Shown piece after piece: positions 1 to 8,044 of a DNA stretch of 31,136 nt (within the stretch, counting starts at the first letter, position 1; each line of letters begins with the position of its first letter). The stretch is from JBEKLJ01 sp050010255 (lineage in GTDB: Bacteria > Acidobacteriota > Terriglobia > Bryobacterales > Bryobacteraceae), in NCBI GenBank assembly GCA_050010255.1, contig JBEKLJ010000009.1, positions 1 to 31,136 on the forward strand. Direction: 5' to 3'. A program made the position numbers and the translations under genes. The notes under the pieces are model-generated. The model saw nothing but the letters and a program-made list of their open reading frames with translations, was not told the DNA's origin and did not search any database.

Positions 1-298
1 CCCATCCCACCTGGCCGTCGAAGGCCTGCCTCAGCTCGCCGAGGTCCTCGAACGTCATAACGACCAGCTGCTTGTTCGGCGCCTTGGCGTAAACCTCCAT
101 CTTGCCGTGCATGCCCGGGCCGGTGAACTCCATCATGCCGGAGGCATAGGTGCTGGTGAGCCGGGCCATCCGGGCGCGCCCGCCGGAGGCTTCGATGGAT
201 TTCTCGATGATCTGCTCCGCAGTGAGCGGGGGCTGGTTCTGCTGGGCCGCGGCGGTGAAGCTGAGGACCAAACCGGCGGCCAGCCAGAGGCTGCGCAT
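1..298 (-). CDS. LolA-like secreted protein, 5' part only (runs off left edge)
   Basis: The frame is open from an ATG at 296-298 to the window edge, giving about 99 residues. It starts with a clear type I signal peptide (MRSLWLAAGLVLSFTAAAQ), then a segment containing LTAEQIIEKSIEASGG and AKAPNKQLVVMTF and ending in FDGQVGW. This pattern (helix with EASGG, then an 'E-x-Y-x-KAPNK' strand and a 'FDG-x-x-GW' turn) is that of LolA/LolB-like outer-membrane lipoprotein-carrier folds, which in acidobacteria occur as stand-alone secreted proteins or fused to peptidases. The start is backed by a Shine-Dalgarno AAGGAG (304-309 complement) five bases upstream. Ligand and role are unknown; the C-terminal part, which would tell a simple LolA-like protein from a fusion, lies outside the window. 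Confidence 0.75.
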   Translation of the reverse strand, partial: MRSLWLAAGLVLSFTAAAQQNQPPLTAEQIIEKSIEASGGRARMARLTSTYASGMMEFTGPGMHGKMEVYAKAPNKQLVVMTFEDLGELRQAFDGQVGW

Positions 299-310
299 AA
301 CGGCTCCTTC

Positions 311-329
311 GGCGCCCCGGAAAGGCGCC
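311..329 (-). promoter_or_regulatory. Leader hairpin next to the ribosome-binding site
   Basis: Two copies of the self-complementary hexamer GGCGCC (311-316 and 324-329) are separated by seven bases and can form a 6-bp GC stem. It sits directly upstream of the Shine-Dalgarno AAGGAG of the LolA-like gene. It could affect translation or transcript stability, but in GC-rich DNA it could be chance. Confidence 0.3.
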
Positions 330-380
330 ACTTCAATTTAACGTATCGCCTCGGGGGCAGGTTGCGGTGGATGGTCGAGT

Positions 381-434
381 TCTAGCCCGGGTGTTTCACC
401 AGCAATCTGCTGCGGCGCGCGATAGGGCCGCATC
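381..434 (-). repeat. Interspersed repeat, copy A
   Basis: Read on the minus strand, 434 down to 398 matches 12565-12601 at 35 of 37 positions; weaker similarity continues to 381 and ends in the shared pentamer CTAGA. The two copies are in opposite orientation about 12 kb apart. Some similarity continues on the other side (GCGCAAC near 441-447 and 12551-12557). Both copies lie in non-coding DNA. The class of element is unknown to me. Confidence 0.7.
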
Positions 435-574
435 TACTGCGTTGCGCTTGGTCGCCGTCCTCGATCCGTAACGGACCTGCGGGCGCCGGCCGCGAGCGCG
501 CCTTGTGGCGTCGCTTGGTGCTTTTGCGACCCTCTCATCGCGCCCCGCCACGGTCGTGGTGAGAAGAACGCGTA

Positions 575-589
575 GTGGGTCAGTTTCCG
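575..589 (+). repeat. IS21-type end-like sequence, left
   Basis: GTGGGTCAGTTTCCG is exactly repeated, inverted, at 6641-6655, and the next bases (AGTTGCC) are also similar. Motifs of the kind GTGGGTCAGTTTTC-n-TTGCC are typical of multiple terminal repeats of IS21-family elements. No transposase gene is present, so this would be a remnant. A 15-bp match alone is not statistically compelling in 31 kb. Confidence 0.35.
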
Positions 590-653
590 AGTTGCCGACG
601 ATCCTGGAGTTGGAGAGCGGGGCCCCCGGCTCAGAGTGTGGAACATCGAGCTC

Positions 654-2558
654 TCACCGCAGTGCGGCAGCCCCCTGCGCGACCGGGACTGTAAAGCTAA
701 CCACTGTGCCGTTCGGGCCGCTTTCAATCCGCAGATCCGCATCCGGCCCATAGGTGAGTCTCAAGCGCCGCGCCACGTTCTGCAGTCCGACTCCCGCGCC
801 TGTTTTGGACCCTGGACCGCCGGTTCCGAAGCCGGCGCCCGAATCTTCCACCAGAATATTCACTCCGCCGGCGGAAGCGCGCACCGCGAGGCGGACCAAT
901 CCACCCTCCGTATGGGGAGCAACGCCATGTTTCACGGCGTTCTCGACGAGAGGTTGTATCGACAAAATCGGGATCGGAACTCGGAGGGCTTCGGAATCCA
1001 CCTGAATCTCCGTTCGCAATTTAGCCCCGAGCCGAAGCGTCTCAATCTGGAGGTAAGCTTCGACTATCCGCAGCTCTTCCTCCAGTGGAATCGTGGTCTC
1101 CTCATTCCTGAGGAAATATCGGAAGACATCCGCGAGGTTCACCACCATCTCGCGCGCTTCCGCTGCCTGCCGAGGTACGAGTCCGTATAGAGTGTTTAGT
1201 GCGTTGAAAAGAAAATGGGGATTGATCTGCGCCTGTAGAGCGCGCAATTCCGCACGGTCCGCCGAGCGGCGCAGCTCCGCCTCGCGAAACGCTTGCACCT
1301 GATCCGCCACGATGGTAGCGAACTGGCCCAAGTGGTTCAGGTCCTCACTCAGGTACGGCTGACCGCCTCGCCGTCTGCCGAGCAGCAGAAAGAAAACCTC
1401 AGTTCCAGAGAAGCGTAGAGGGACGATCACTTCGACACCACGGTCTTCCAGCGACTTCCGCAGTTCAGGCAAATCGGTGCAGAGCGCGGGCGCCACGATG
1501 CCGGATGACTGTAACCTCCCGGTCAGATTCTCAGGGCCGGTCCGAATCCTGTCCGAATGCATGAATGAGGCGATGCGGTCCAGCGCCCAAGAAAGATATG
1601 CCGGTTCCTCCTTGAGATCGGCTGCTTTGGATCGGAGTTCCCGAGCCACCGTCGCCGAATCGCCGCGCCTGAACACAATTCGGGTCAGCAACTTCTGAAG
1701 GCGCTCCCGAGCGACAGCGAAGAGGAGCAACAGCAGGCAGATTCCCAAGATCCCGACGCCCTGGCTCATCCCAGCGCTCTCCCCGGCGAACGAAACGGAG
1801 CCCGCCCGGATCAGCGTCAGGCACGCGAAGGTGAAGAGACCAGCCAAAACGGCGTTGGCGCAGAACCTGATCAGCGCGTCCAACAGCACGAACCGGTGAT
1901 TGTGAAGAATGATGAACAGTGCCAGAGGCACGCTGGCATGATGAAGAACAAGCTCGTTCGACCAGGTGTGCGCCCCGTGCTCCAGCCGCAGGTGAAGGTA
2001 AGTGCCCATAAAGATGAAGAGCAAACTGGTCCCAAGCATCTGCCGGACAAGGCCGCGCCGGTCCGAGGTCCTGGATCCGGCCAGATGAACCGCCGACACC
2101 AAGGTTACGACTCCCAGGCCGATCGCCATCAAAGTGAGCGCGTAAACGTGAAACTCCGGCCGATGCAGCACAGCTTCCACCAGATGCAGACCGACCGCGG
2201 CCGCGCCCACCAGATATCCGGCGACGGCCAGAGGACAGCGGTGGTTCAGAGAGAGATGCAGCAAAACCGGCGCCAGCATGCTGAGGCTGCCAAAGCTCAG
2301 GAACTCGACCGCGGAACCCAATTCCGGCCATCCGGGCGACATGGCGATCAGCACCAGAGCGCCAAGGTTCCAAGCAAACGCCAATCCTGCTGCGGCGAAA
2401 GTGAGGCCGCTGCCGCGCAATCGGGAGCCTGCCCGATCCCGAGCAAGCAGAAACAGGAAGATGCCGAAGATCAGGGCGCCTGTGCAGTGCCCGGCCATAT
2501 TCAGGAGCGAAGAACCGTGGCCCAGCACGGCGTAGCTCTCTGTTACGGCCGAATTCAT
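654..2558 (-). CDS. LytS/YehU-type membrane sensor histidine kinase
   Basis: A 634-residue protein. Residues about 24-283 hold eight or nine hydrophobic segments with short loops, so sensing is probably within the membrane. A GAF-like linker (about 310-425) follows, then the His_kinase (PF06580) motif with QINPHFLFNALNTL and phosphoacceptor His448, then a HATPase_c domain with the N-box LVENAVKHG and glycine-rich VEDSGAGFG and GAGVGLQN. In this family the His phosphorylates a LytTR response regulator; such a regulator is encoded just upstream (2821-3591), and a small membrane peptide gene lies between. The ATG at 2556-2558 has a GGAG nine bases upstream. The signal is unknown; the nearby TonB-dependent receptor suggests nutrient or envelope sensing, which is inference. 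Confidence 0.93.
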   Translation of the reverse strand: MNSAVTESYAVLGHGSSLLNMAGHCTGALIFGIFLFLLARDRAGSRLRGSGLTFAAAGLAFAWNLGALVLIAMSPGWPELGSAVEFLSFGSLSMLAPVLLHLSLNHRCPLAVAGYLVGAAAVGLHLVEAVLHRPEFHVYALTLMAIGLGVVTLVSAVHLAGSRTSDRRGLVRQMLGTSLLFIFMGTYLHLRLEHGAHTWSNELVLHHASVPLALFIILHNHRFVLLDALIRFCANAVLAGLFTFACLTLIRAGSVSFAGESAGMSQGVGILGICLLLLLFAVARERLQKLLTRIVFRRGDSATVARELRSKAADLKEEPAYLSWALDRIASFMHSDRIRTGPENLTGRLQSSGIVAPALCTDLPELRKSLEDRGVEVIVPLRFSGTEVFFLLLGRRRGGQPYLSEDLNHLGQFATIVADQVQAFREAELRRSADRAELRALQAQINPHFLFNALNTLYGLVPRQAAEAREMVVNLADVFRYFLRNEETTIPLEEELRIVEAYLQIETLRLGAKLRTEIQVDSEALRVPIPILSIQPLVENAVKHGVAPHTEGGLVRLAVRASAGGVNILVEDSGAGFGTGGPGSKTGAGVGLQNVARRLRLTYGPDADLRIESGPNGTVVSFTVPVAQGAAALR

Positions 2559-2583
2559 TCTCGGTGACTCCGCACGCGGGACA

Positions 2584-2724
2584 TCACCATTTTCCCACGC
2601 GCGGGTCTTGTCTGTTGCGGTCGCTCCGATCGCGGGCGCCCCCGGCTTCGGGATCGGTCGCGAGCAGCAAGAGCGCGATCAACACCGCTACGACAAGAAT
2701 CGGAAGGATGACTACAGGTCCCAT
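2584..2724 (-). CDS. Small single-pass membrane peptide, 46 residues
   Basis: An ATG at 2722-2724 opens a 47-codon frame ending in TGA at 2584-2586. The peptide has one strongly hydrophobic segment at about residues 4-21 (starting MGPVVILPILVVAVLIALL) and then a highly charged tail rich in Arg and Asp (DRSDRNRQDPRVGKW). It fills the otherwise unexplained 229-bp gap between the response regulator and the kinase and ends 25 bases before the kinase start, so all three could be co-transcribed. The ribosome site is weak (GGCGG). Hydrophobic helix plus charged tail with no rare-codon oddities argues for a real gene; its job is unknown, with modulation of the adjacent membrane kinase a reasonable guess. 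Confidence 0.5.
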   Translation of the reverse strand: MGPVVILPILVVAVLIALLLLATDPEAGGARDRSDRNRQDPRVGKW

Positions 2725-2820
2725 AGTCCGCCGCCGTGCCCAGCATTGGCGGTGCGGACACGATTGCTCAGAAGAAACTTGCCAGCGGGCTCGTTGTGGC
2801 TGTGGGCCGCCTACTAAGGC

Positions 2821-3591
2821 CTACCATCGCAGCATGTCGCGGACGGCGTGCGCCTGCCGTTTGCTCACGATCAACTCCTGGCCGTTGTTCAGCGTCAAGA
2901 GCCAGCGTTGGCTGCTCATGGAACTCATCTTGCGCACGTGACTGATATTCACGAGGGCGTTCCTATGTACGCGGCGAAAGGGCTGGCCTTTCAGCCGTTC
3001 TTCCAGCGAACGGAGCGACTGCGTCGCCAGGAAACGCTGCTGCCCGGTGATAATCCACACGAGTTCGCCGTCGGCCTGAAACGCCAGCACTTCCTCGACA
3101 TCCAGCAGGAAATACTCTTCGCCCTTGCGGCCGACGATCTTCCGCGTCTTGACCGTGCCCTGCGGTTCGGAGCCGGTCGCGGCCAGTTGCGCCAGGCTCT
3201 CCGCGATCTCGAGGCGCTTCCCATGCAGTTGGCGCACCCGATCGAGCGCCTTGCGAAGGCGGGCCTCCGTGACGGGCTTCAGAAGGTAATCCACGGCGCC
3301 CGCTTCGAAGGCCTGGATCGCATGCTGGTCGTAGGCGGTCACGATCACGACGATCGGAAGCTTGCCGCCCTGCAGCTTGCGGATCACATCGAAGCCGCCC
3401 ATCCCCGGCATCTGCAGGTCGAGGAAGACGACGTCGGGCTCGAGAGCGGCGATCTTGCGGAGCGCTTCCTGCCCGTGCTCGGCCTCACCTACGATCTCCA
3501 CATCGCGGACTTGCTCCAGTTCCTCGCGCAGTACCCGCCGGGCGATCGGCTCGTCATCCACGATCAGGCTCTTGATCAAGGCTGAACTCAT
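2821..3591 (-). CDS. LytTR-family response regulator
   Basis: A 256-residue protein with an N-terminal receiver domain (acidic pair D12-D13, phosphoacceptor D58 in VFLDLQMPG, conserved Lys in DYLLKPV near 108) and a C-terminal LytTR DNA-binding domain (about 148-250, with RVHRNALVNISHV and a final KRQAHAVRDML). LytTR domains bind direct-repeat sites and activate nearby promoters. The frame is open 47 codons further upstream, but I chose the ATG at 3589-3591 because the receiver fold begins there (SLIVDDEP). It is the expected partner of the kinase at 654-2558 and follows the TonB-dependent receptor by 115 bases on the same strand. Receptor control by this pair is inferred from position only. 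Confidence 0.93.
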   Translation of the reverse strand: MSSALIKSLIVDDEPIARRVLREELEQVRDVEIVGEAEHGQEALRKIAALEPDVVFLDLQMPGMGGFDVIRKLQGGKLPIVVIVTAYDQHAIQAFEAGAVDYLLKPVTEARLRKALDRVRQLHGKRLEIAESLAQLAATGSEPQGTVKTRKIVGRKGEEYFLLDVEEVLAFQADGELVWIITGQQRFLATQSLRSLEERLKGQPFRRVHRNALVNISHVRKMSSMSSQRWLLTLNNGQELIVSKRQAHAVRDMLRW

Positions 3592-3690
3592 CGTCTTTCG
3601 TATATCCCAGTATCCCGCCGATGACGAATGAAAACCCGCGGGAGGGCTAGAGACGGCGGCGGCCGAGCTGTTTTCCTTGGTGAGCGGGAA

Positions 3691-3705
3691 GCAGCCCCGG
3701 GCTGC
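3691..3705 (-). terminator. Hairpin just after the receptor gene
   Basis: GCAGCC (3691-3696) and GGCTGC (3700-3705) form a 6-bp stem with a three-base loop, one base past the receptor stop codon. There is no U-tract, so it may be a weak or Rho-assisted terminator, or an RNA-processing or stabilising hairpin between the receptor and regulator cistrons. Confidence 0.35.
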
Positions 3706-3706
3706 A

Positions 3707-6277
3707 TCAGAACGCGATACCCAACTCCGCACGAAATGCCCGCGGCGCTACAAAGTGCGTGCCCGAGCAGGTGGACAGGAAATTATACATCGCCACCTTG
3801 TTGGTGATGTTCAGCGCTGTGAGGCGGAGCGTCCAGCGCACGCGCTCGGTATGGAACAGGTTGTCGCTTCCAACGCCTACATCGAACAGATGGCGCGAAC
3901 GGACGCGCGCGGGATTCGTATCGTCGTTCTCCGTGCCGGGCGCCGGGATGTTCACCAATTTGGCGCCCCAGTTCGGCCAAGGGACATTGCAGGTCGTGAT
4001 CGGAGTCGAGGGCGTAGCCACCTGGCTGCCGCAATAGAAGCCAATCTGAGCCTGCTGGTCCGCGGTCAGTCCCAGAGCGCTAGCCAGGTCCGGAACGGCC
4101 CCGGACACGATGCCACTGTCGTAGCGCCACGTGAACGCCACCCAAGGGCCATGCTGCCCCACCTGATACTGTGCGTGCGTTGTGCTCTGGAACGCCTGAT
4201 CGTGGTCGATGCGCACCACGCTCACATCCACCGGGCTGCCGAAAATCAGGCCGCCGTTCTCCGGGCCGAAAACACGAGCCCGCGTGTGCCCCAGCATTGT
4301 GTACGCGCTCAGACCTTTGTATTGCCGAAGCGATAGCCGCGACGAGAAGCCGTCCATTTTGGAGTGGTCCCATTCGATGGGGAAGAAGATGGCGGTCGTG
4401 AAGAGATTGTCCAGGTCAAACGCGTTCCGGGTGAACTTCCAGAAATAGTCGCCTTCAAACACGAAATGCGAACCAAGAGTCTGTTCCAGGCCGGCGTTGC
4501 ACATATTGCGAATTCCTGGCTTAAGCGGAACGCTGGCGTAGGCCCCGAAGACATTTGCCGCCAGGCCGCCCGCGCCGGTAGCGGAGGACAGCACCAGGTT
4601 TTCATTGAGCGGAGTTTCGTAAGAATGCGAATAGGCTATTCGTATGACCGTCTTGGTCGGCGCAAGCAGGTAGGACGCGGCCAACCGCGGTTCGAGTTGC
4701 GTGCCATAGCTGATGCCATCGTAGCGGTCAAACCGTAACCCGATGTTGAGCGTTAGCTTGCCTAAGCTGATGCCGTCCTGTCCATAAAACGCCTGCTGCC
4801 GGATGTCGGCATGGCCTCGATACTGGAACAGGGAGCCGCCCCGGGTGAGGTCATAAGGGACGAGCCCGGGTGAGAGATTCGGATTGGCCTGAAACCCCGC
4901 ACTCTGGCACTGGTCTGGATTGATCAACCCCGGATTCAGCACGGGACCAGCATTGGCGTCGAGACAGACGGGGTTAAAGGTTGGATCGGTCAGCCCGAGG
5001 CTGAACTGCTCCGTCAGGAGGGTGTGCGTGATCTGCGCCCCAAACTTGGCATTATGGCGCCCATGCAGATAGTTGAGGTCGGTCTTCAGACCGAGATTGG
5101 TCAGCCTCCTGGTCTGGCGAAGCGTGCCTGGCTGGTCCGCAAAGGGATCGGCGCTCGGATAGTAGTCGACGAGATCCTGACGCACGAACGGATTCACCGC
5201 CAGCGTGGTAGAGGCATTGAATACATGGATCCAACCGGGGGCAATGCTGAAAGATCGCACCACTTGCCTCTGATCCTGCCCGGAGGCCTGCTGATCGATG
5301 GTGTTGGGAATCTGAAACCAGTTCCGGGCGGCCAGTATGTCCAGGTGGAACATATTGGAACTATCCGGTTGATAGTCCGACCGCGAGAACACGTTCATGT
5401 CGTTGCCGACGTCATGGAAGGGACGGTATTCGGGGGTATCCAGGAAACGGCCCGAGCGGGACGTGCTCATGGCAAAGAACTGGCCACATTTCGCGCTGCC
5501 AAAACCGATATCGGCTTTCTGATTGACGGTTCCGAAAGAGCCGTATTCGCCGGAAAAACTGCCGTGCGTCTTCTGGCCGAGACCGGAGCGCGTCACCGTA
5601 GTTACCACCAGCGACGTCTTGTCGCCGTACTCGGCCGGAGTACCCCCGTAAACCGCCTCGATGGATTGAATGGCATTCAACGGAATCTGCGTGGAAAAGA
5701 GGCTTCCCTGCTGATCCGTGATGGGTTGGTTGTCGACCGAAAGGGCCATCTGGGCGTGATCGCCGAGCGAATGAAAGAAGCCATCCGAGTCCGCCACCAC
5801 GGCAGGAGTGGAGAGCGTGATGATGTCGCTGAGGCCGGAAGCGATCGAGGTTGTCGGCATCTTCGAAAAGAGCGTGTTGTCGACATCGGCGTGGGCCGAT
5901 GGCGTGGTCTCGATCAGCGGCGCCTCTGAGCTCACCGTCACGGACGCGTGTTGCGTCTCGATTGCCAGAGCGATTTCCAGGTTCACGGGCACAACGCTCC
6001 GGACGGTCAGATCACGGTGGTAATGCTGGAATCCAGCCGCGTCGACTTGGAGGTGGTAGACGTTCGGCGGGACATTGGTGAACTGAAACTCGCCGGAAGC
6101 CGACGCTTCGGCTTCCCGGCGATACAGGGTCAGATCGTTAGACAGACTCAGCGCTGCGCCGGCGACGACGGCGCCGCTTGGATCGGTGACCTTCCCGCGG
6201 ATCGTGCCCGCACTGCCCAGGGACTGGCCATATATCGAGCTTGACAAGCAGAACAGCAAGAATAGGAGACTGCGCAT
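3707..6277 (-). CDS. Oar-like TonB-dependent outer-membrane receptor
   Basis: An 856-residue protein. Residues 1-18 are a signal peptide (MRSLLFLLFCLSSSIYGQ); about 24-105 form a carboxypeptidase-regulatory-like beta-sandwich (GTIRGKVTDPSGAVVAGA, with FTNVPPNVYHLQVDAAGF); about 120-235 form the plug (ALSVDNQPITDQQGS, IQSIEAVYGGTPAEYG); the rest is a beta-barrel ending in phenylalanine (ELGIAF), the usual outer-membrane assembly signal. This architecture is abundant in acidobacteria, where substrates are mostly unknown; glycans or peptides are likely. I chose the ATG at 6275-6277 rather than an upstream in-frame one because the signal peptide starts there and AGGA lies upstream. A TAAACT at 6315-6320 (minus strand) is a possible -10. 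No SusD partner is present. Confidence 0.9.
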   Translation of the reverse strand: MRSLLFLLFCLSSSIYGQSLGSAGTIRGKVTDPSGAVVAGAALSLSNDLTLYRREAEASASGEFQFTNVPPNVYHLQVDAAGFQHYHRDLTVRSVVPVNLEIALAIETQHASVTVSSEAPLIETTPSAHADVDNTLFSKMPTTSIASGLSDIITLSTPAVVADSDGFFHSLGDHAQMALSVDNQPITDQQGSLFSTQIPLNAIQSIEAVYGGTPAEYGDKTSLVVTTVTRSGLGQKTHGSFSGEYGSFGTVNQKADIGFGSAKCGQFFAMSTSRSGRFLDTPEYRPFHDVGNDMNVFSRSDYQPDSSNMFHLDILAARNWFQIPNTIDQQASGQDQRQVVRSFSIAPGWIHVFNASTTLAVNPFVRQDLVDYYPSADPFADQPGTLRQTRRLTNLGLKTDLNYLHGRHNAKFGAQITHTLLTEQFSLGLTDPTFNPVCLDANAGPVLNPGLINPDQCQSAGFQANPNLSPGLVPYDLTRGGSLFQYRGHADIRQQAFYGQDGISLGKLTLNIGLRFDRYDGISYGTQLEPRLAASYLLAPTKTVIRIAYSHSYETPLNENLVLSSATGAGGLAANVFGAYASVPLKPGIRNMCNAGLEQTLGSHFVFEGDYFWKFTRNAFDLDNLFTTAIFFPIEWDHSKMDGFSSRLSLRQYKGLSAYTMLGHTRARVFGPENGGLIFGSPVDVSVVRIDHDQAFQSTTHAQYQVGQHGPWVAFTWRYDSGIVSGAVPDLASALGLTADQQAQIGFYCGSQVATPSTPITTCNVPWPNWGAKLVNIPAPGTENDDTNPARVRSRHLFDVGVGSDNLFHTERVRWTLRLTALNITNKVAMYNFLSTCSGTHFVAPRAFRAELGIAF

Positions 6278-6685
6278 ATCTTGAGATCCTGATATTCCAT
6301 CTTCGCTGGCGAACAGTTTACTTCCCTCTCCTTTTCTTGTGAGCGGGCTGAATACCGCCATGAGCGGGCAGGGGGCAAGCCGGGGACGGGCTACAGGGGA
6401 ACCGGGGAGAGGAAATCGCAGAGAGCTGCGATCAGCATCCCGGTACGATCAGCGTGCGAGCGATCCCTCGTTGGTCCCTTTATCGGCTCACGGGCGAGCC
6501 GGCCGGGCGGGCCGGCCGCAACTTACCGGAACTGGCCGTCTACAGCGGAGCAGGTTGGAATTCCTCAAGGGCAGTCGCCCAGCGTTTACCGATGATCTGT
6601 CGCGCATAACGTGAACATTCCGGTCGGTTGACGGCGCATCCGGAAACTGACCCACCACCGAAAAGCGGGCTAGTCTGTCAGCGGC
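6278..6685. other. Intergenic region, 408 bp
   Basis: No supportable gene. It contains the upstream region of the receptor (possible -10 at 6315-6320), a GC-rich stretch (6494-6524) whose last part GGCCGGCCGCAACTT resembles the flank of repeat copy B at 12541-12559, and an IS21-type end-like motif at 6641-6655. It looks like the scar of old insertions between the receptor gene and the end of the enolase-superfamily gene. Confidence 0.5.
6641..6655 (-). repeat. IS21-type end-like sequence, right
   Basis: CGGAAACTGACCCAC is the exact inverted copy of 575-589. It is preceded by TTGACGGCGCATC, similar to the TTGAC-containing spacing between terminal repeats in IS21-family ends. The two copies bracket the 6-kb receptor/two-component region. 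No transposase gene is found, so mobility is unproven. Confidence 0.35.
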
Positions 6686-8044
6686 TCAGCTCCAGGGCCG
6701 GTCCCAGGAGCGCTCGTTGTTCCACTGAGGCGTGGGTTCGAAGTAGCCCGGCTGGAGCAGGTGCTGCTTGAAAACCTCGTCGTTGAGGGTGATGCCGAGG
6801 CCGGGGGCGTCCGGCACAGCGATGTAGCCGCGCTGGACGATGGGCTTCTCGACACCCTCGACCACCTCGCTCCACCAGGGTACGTCGACGGAGTGGTGCT
6901 CGAGCACCAGGAAGTTCTCCGTCGCGGCGGCGCAGTGGACCGAGGCCAGACTGGCGATGGGGCTGCCGGCGATGTGCATGGCCATGGGCACGCCGTAATC
7001 CTGCGCCATGTCGCCGATATTGTGCGTCTCCAGGATGCCGCCCGCGGTGGCCAGATCGGGGTGGATGATATCCACGGCGTGCCGGCGGCACAGCTCCTGG
7101 AAGGGCTCCTTGAGGTAAATGTCCTCGCCAGTCAGGATGGGGATGTCCACCGCGTCGGCGATCTGCTTCAGCAGGTCGGTATACTGCCAGGGGATCAGGT
7201 CCTCGAGCCAGGCCAGGTTCCATTTCTCGAGCGCCTTGCCGAGCCGGATCGCTGAGTTCACGCCGATGTGGCCGAAGTGGTCCGCGCAGAGCGGGATCTC
7301 CATGCCCACCTGCTCGCGCACGACGCCGACGTAGTCGCTCATGATCTCGACGCCCTTGGGCGTGAGCTCGATGCCGGTGAACGGGTGCGGAACCATGCCG
7401 CCCCCGGTCAGGTCGGTTCCGGCGGGGCTGGTGAGGGCACCCGGGATGCCCTCCAGCAGGTCGATGCCGAGATCCATTTTGAGCCAGGTGAAGCCCTGCT
7501 TGGCCCGCTCGTTCAGCCGCTGGCCGTAAAGCTTGGGATCGTGCGACTCGGTGGTGTCGGCGTAGCAGCGGATGCGGTCGCGGAACCTGCCGCCGAGCAT
7601 CTGATAAATGGGTGCGCCGTAAGCCTTGCCGGCCAGATCCCAGAGCGCCATCTCGATGGCGCAGACGCCGCCGGCCTGCCGCGCCTGCCCGCCGAATGGC
7701 TTGATCTTCCGGAAGATCCGGTCGATGTCGCAGGGGTTCTGGCCCAGGATGCGGCTCTTGAGCATGAGCGCGTAAGTCGGGCTGGCGCCGTCGCGCACCT
7801 CGCCGAGGCCGTAAAGGCCCTGGTTGGTGTCGATGCGGATGACGGGGCAGGTCATCGGCGCGCACGCCAGGGTGGCGACGCGCAGGTCAGTGATTCTCAA
7901 TTGGGACGGCTTCGAGTTGGTGTTGACGTTCTGGACGGCGGCTTCCAGCGTGTCGGCCTTCCAGAGCGACGCGCCCAGGAGGGCGCCTGCCGAGGCGCGC
8001 AGGAAGGCTCGCCGGCCGCGAGAAGCGCTTGCGTTCTTCTTCAT
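6686..8044 (-). CDS. Tat-exported enolase-superfamily enzyme (mandelate racemase/sugar-acid dehydratase-like)
   Basis: A 452-residue protein. A twin-arginine signal (RR at 11-12 followed by AFLRASAGALLGA) predicts folded export. The N-terminal capping domain is followed by a TIM barrel with superfamily metal ligands D255 (CADHFGH), E281 (LEDLIPW) and E307 (LTGEDIY); K189 (WLKMD) and H357 (AMHIAG) are candidate catalytic residues. Members abstract a proton alpha to a carboxylate; with this motif set, a sugar-acid dehydratase or racemase is likely but the substrate is not readable. The ATG at 8042-8044 has AGGAAAG upstream; the frame extends further through repeats but the Tat signal fixes the start. 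It is divergent from a sugar isomerase gene. An exported cofactor-free enzyme of this family is less usual than a cytoplasmic one. Confidence 0.87.
   Translation of the reverse strand: MKKNASASRGRRAFLRASAGALLGASLWKADTLEAAVQNVNTNSKPSQLRITDLRVATLACAPMTCPVIRIDTNQGLYGLGEVRDGASPTYALMLKSRILGQNPCDIDRIFRKIKPFGGQARQAGGVCAIEMALWDLAGKAYGAPIYQMLGGRFRDRIRCYADTTESHDPKLYGQRLNERAKQGFTWLKMDLGIDLLEGIPGALTSPAGTDLTGGGMVPHPFTGIELTPKGVEIMSDYVGVVREQVGMEIPLCADHFGHIGVNSAIRLGKALEKWNLAWLEDLIPWQYTDLLKQIADAVDIPILTGEDIYLKEPFQELCRRHAVDIIHPDLATAGGILETHNIGDMAQDYGVPMAMHIAGSPIASLASVHCAAATENFLVLEHHSVDVPWWSEVVEGVEKPIVQRGYIAVPDAPGLGITLNDEVFKQHLLQPGYFEPTPQWNNERSWDRPWS

Larger units (their letters stand above)
299..653. other. Intergenic region, 355 bp
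   Basis: No supportable gene. Short frames here lack a start with Shine-Dalgarno and match nothing I know. The region holds the leader of the LolA-like gene (311-329 hairpin), one small AT-rich patch near 336-346 that may contain that gene's promoter, copy A of an interspersed repeat (381-434), and a sequence resembling an IS21-type end (575-589). The mixture of repeat remnants suggests past insertions downstream of the histidine kinase. Confidence 0.6.

Noticed and set aside
434..751. 105-residue minus-strand frame downstream of the kinase
   Set aside because: It overlaps the kinase C-terminus in another frame and runs through repeat copy A; no start signal or known domain.
5024..5929. 301-residue plus-strand frame
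   Set aside because: Antisense to the TonB-dependent receptor; no domain and no ribosome site.
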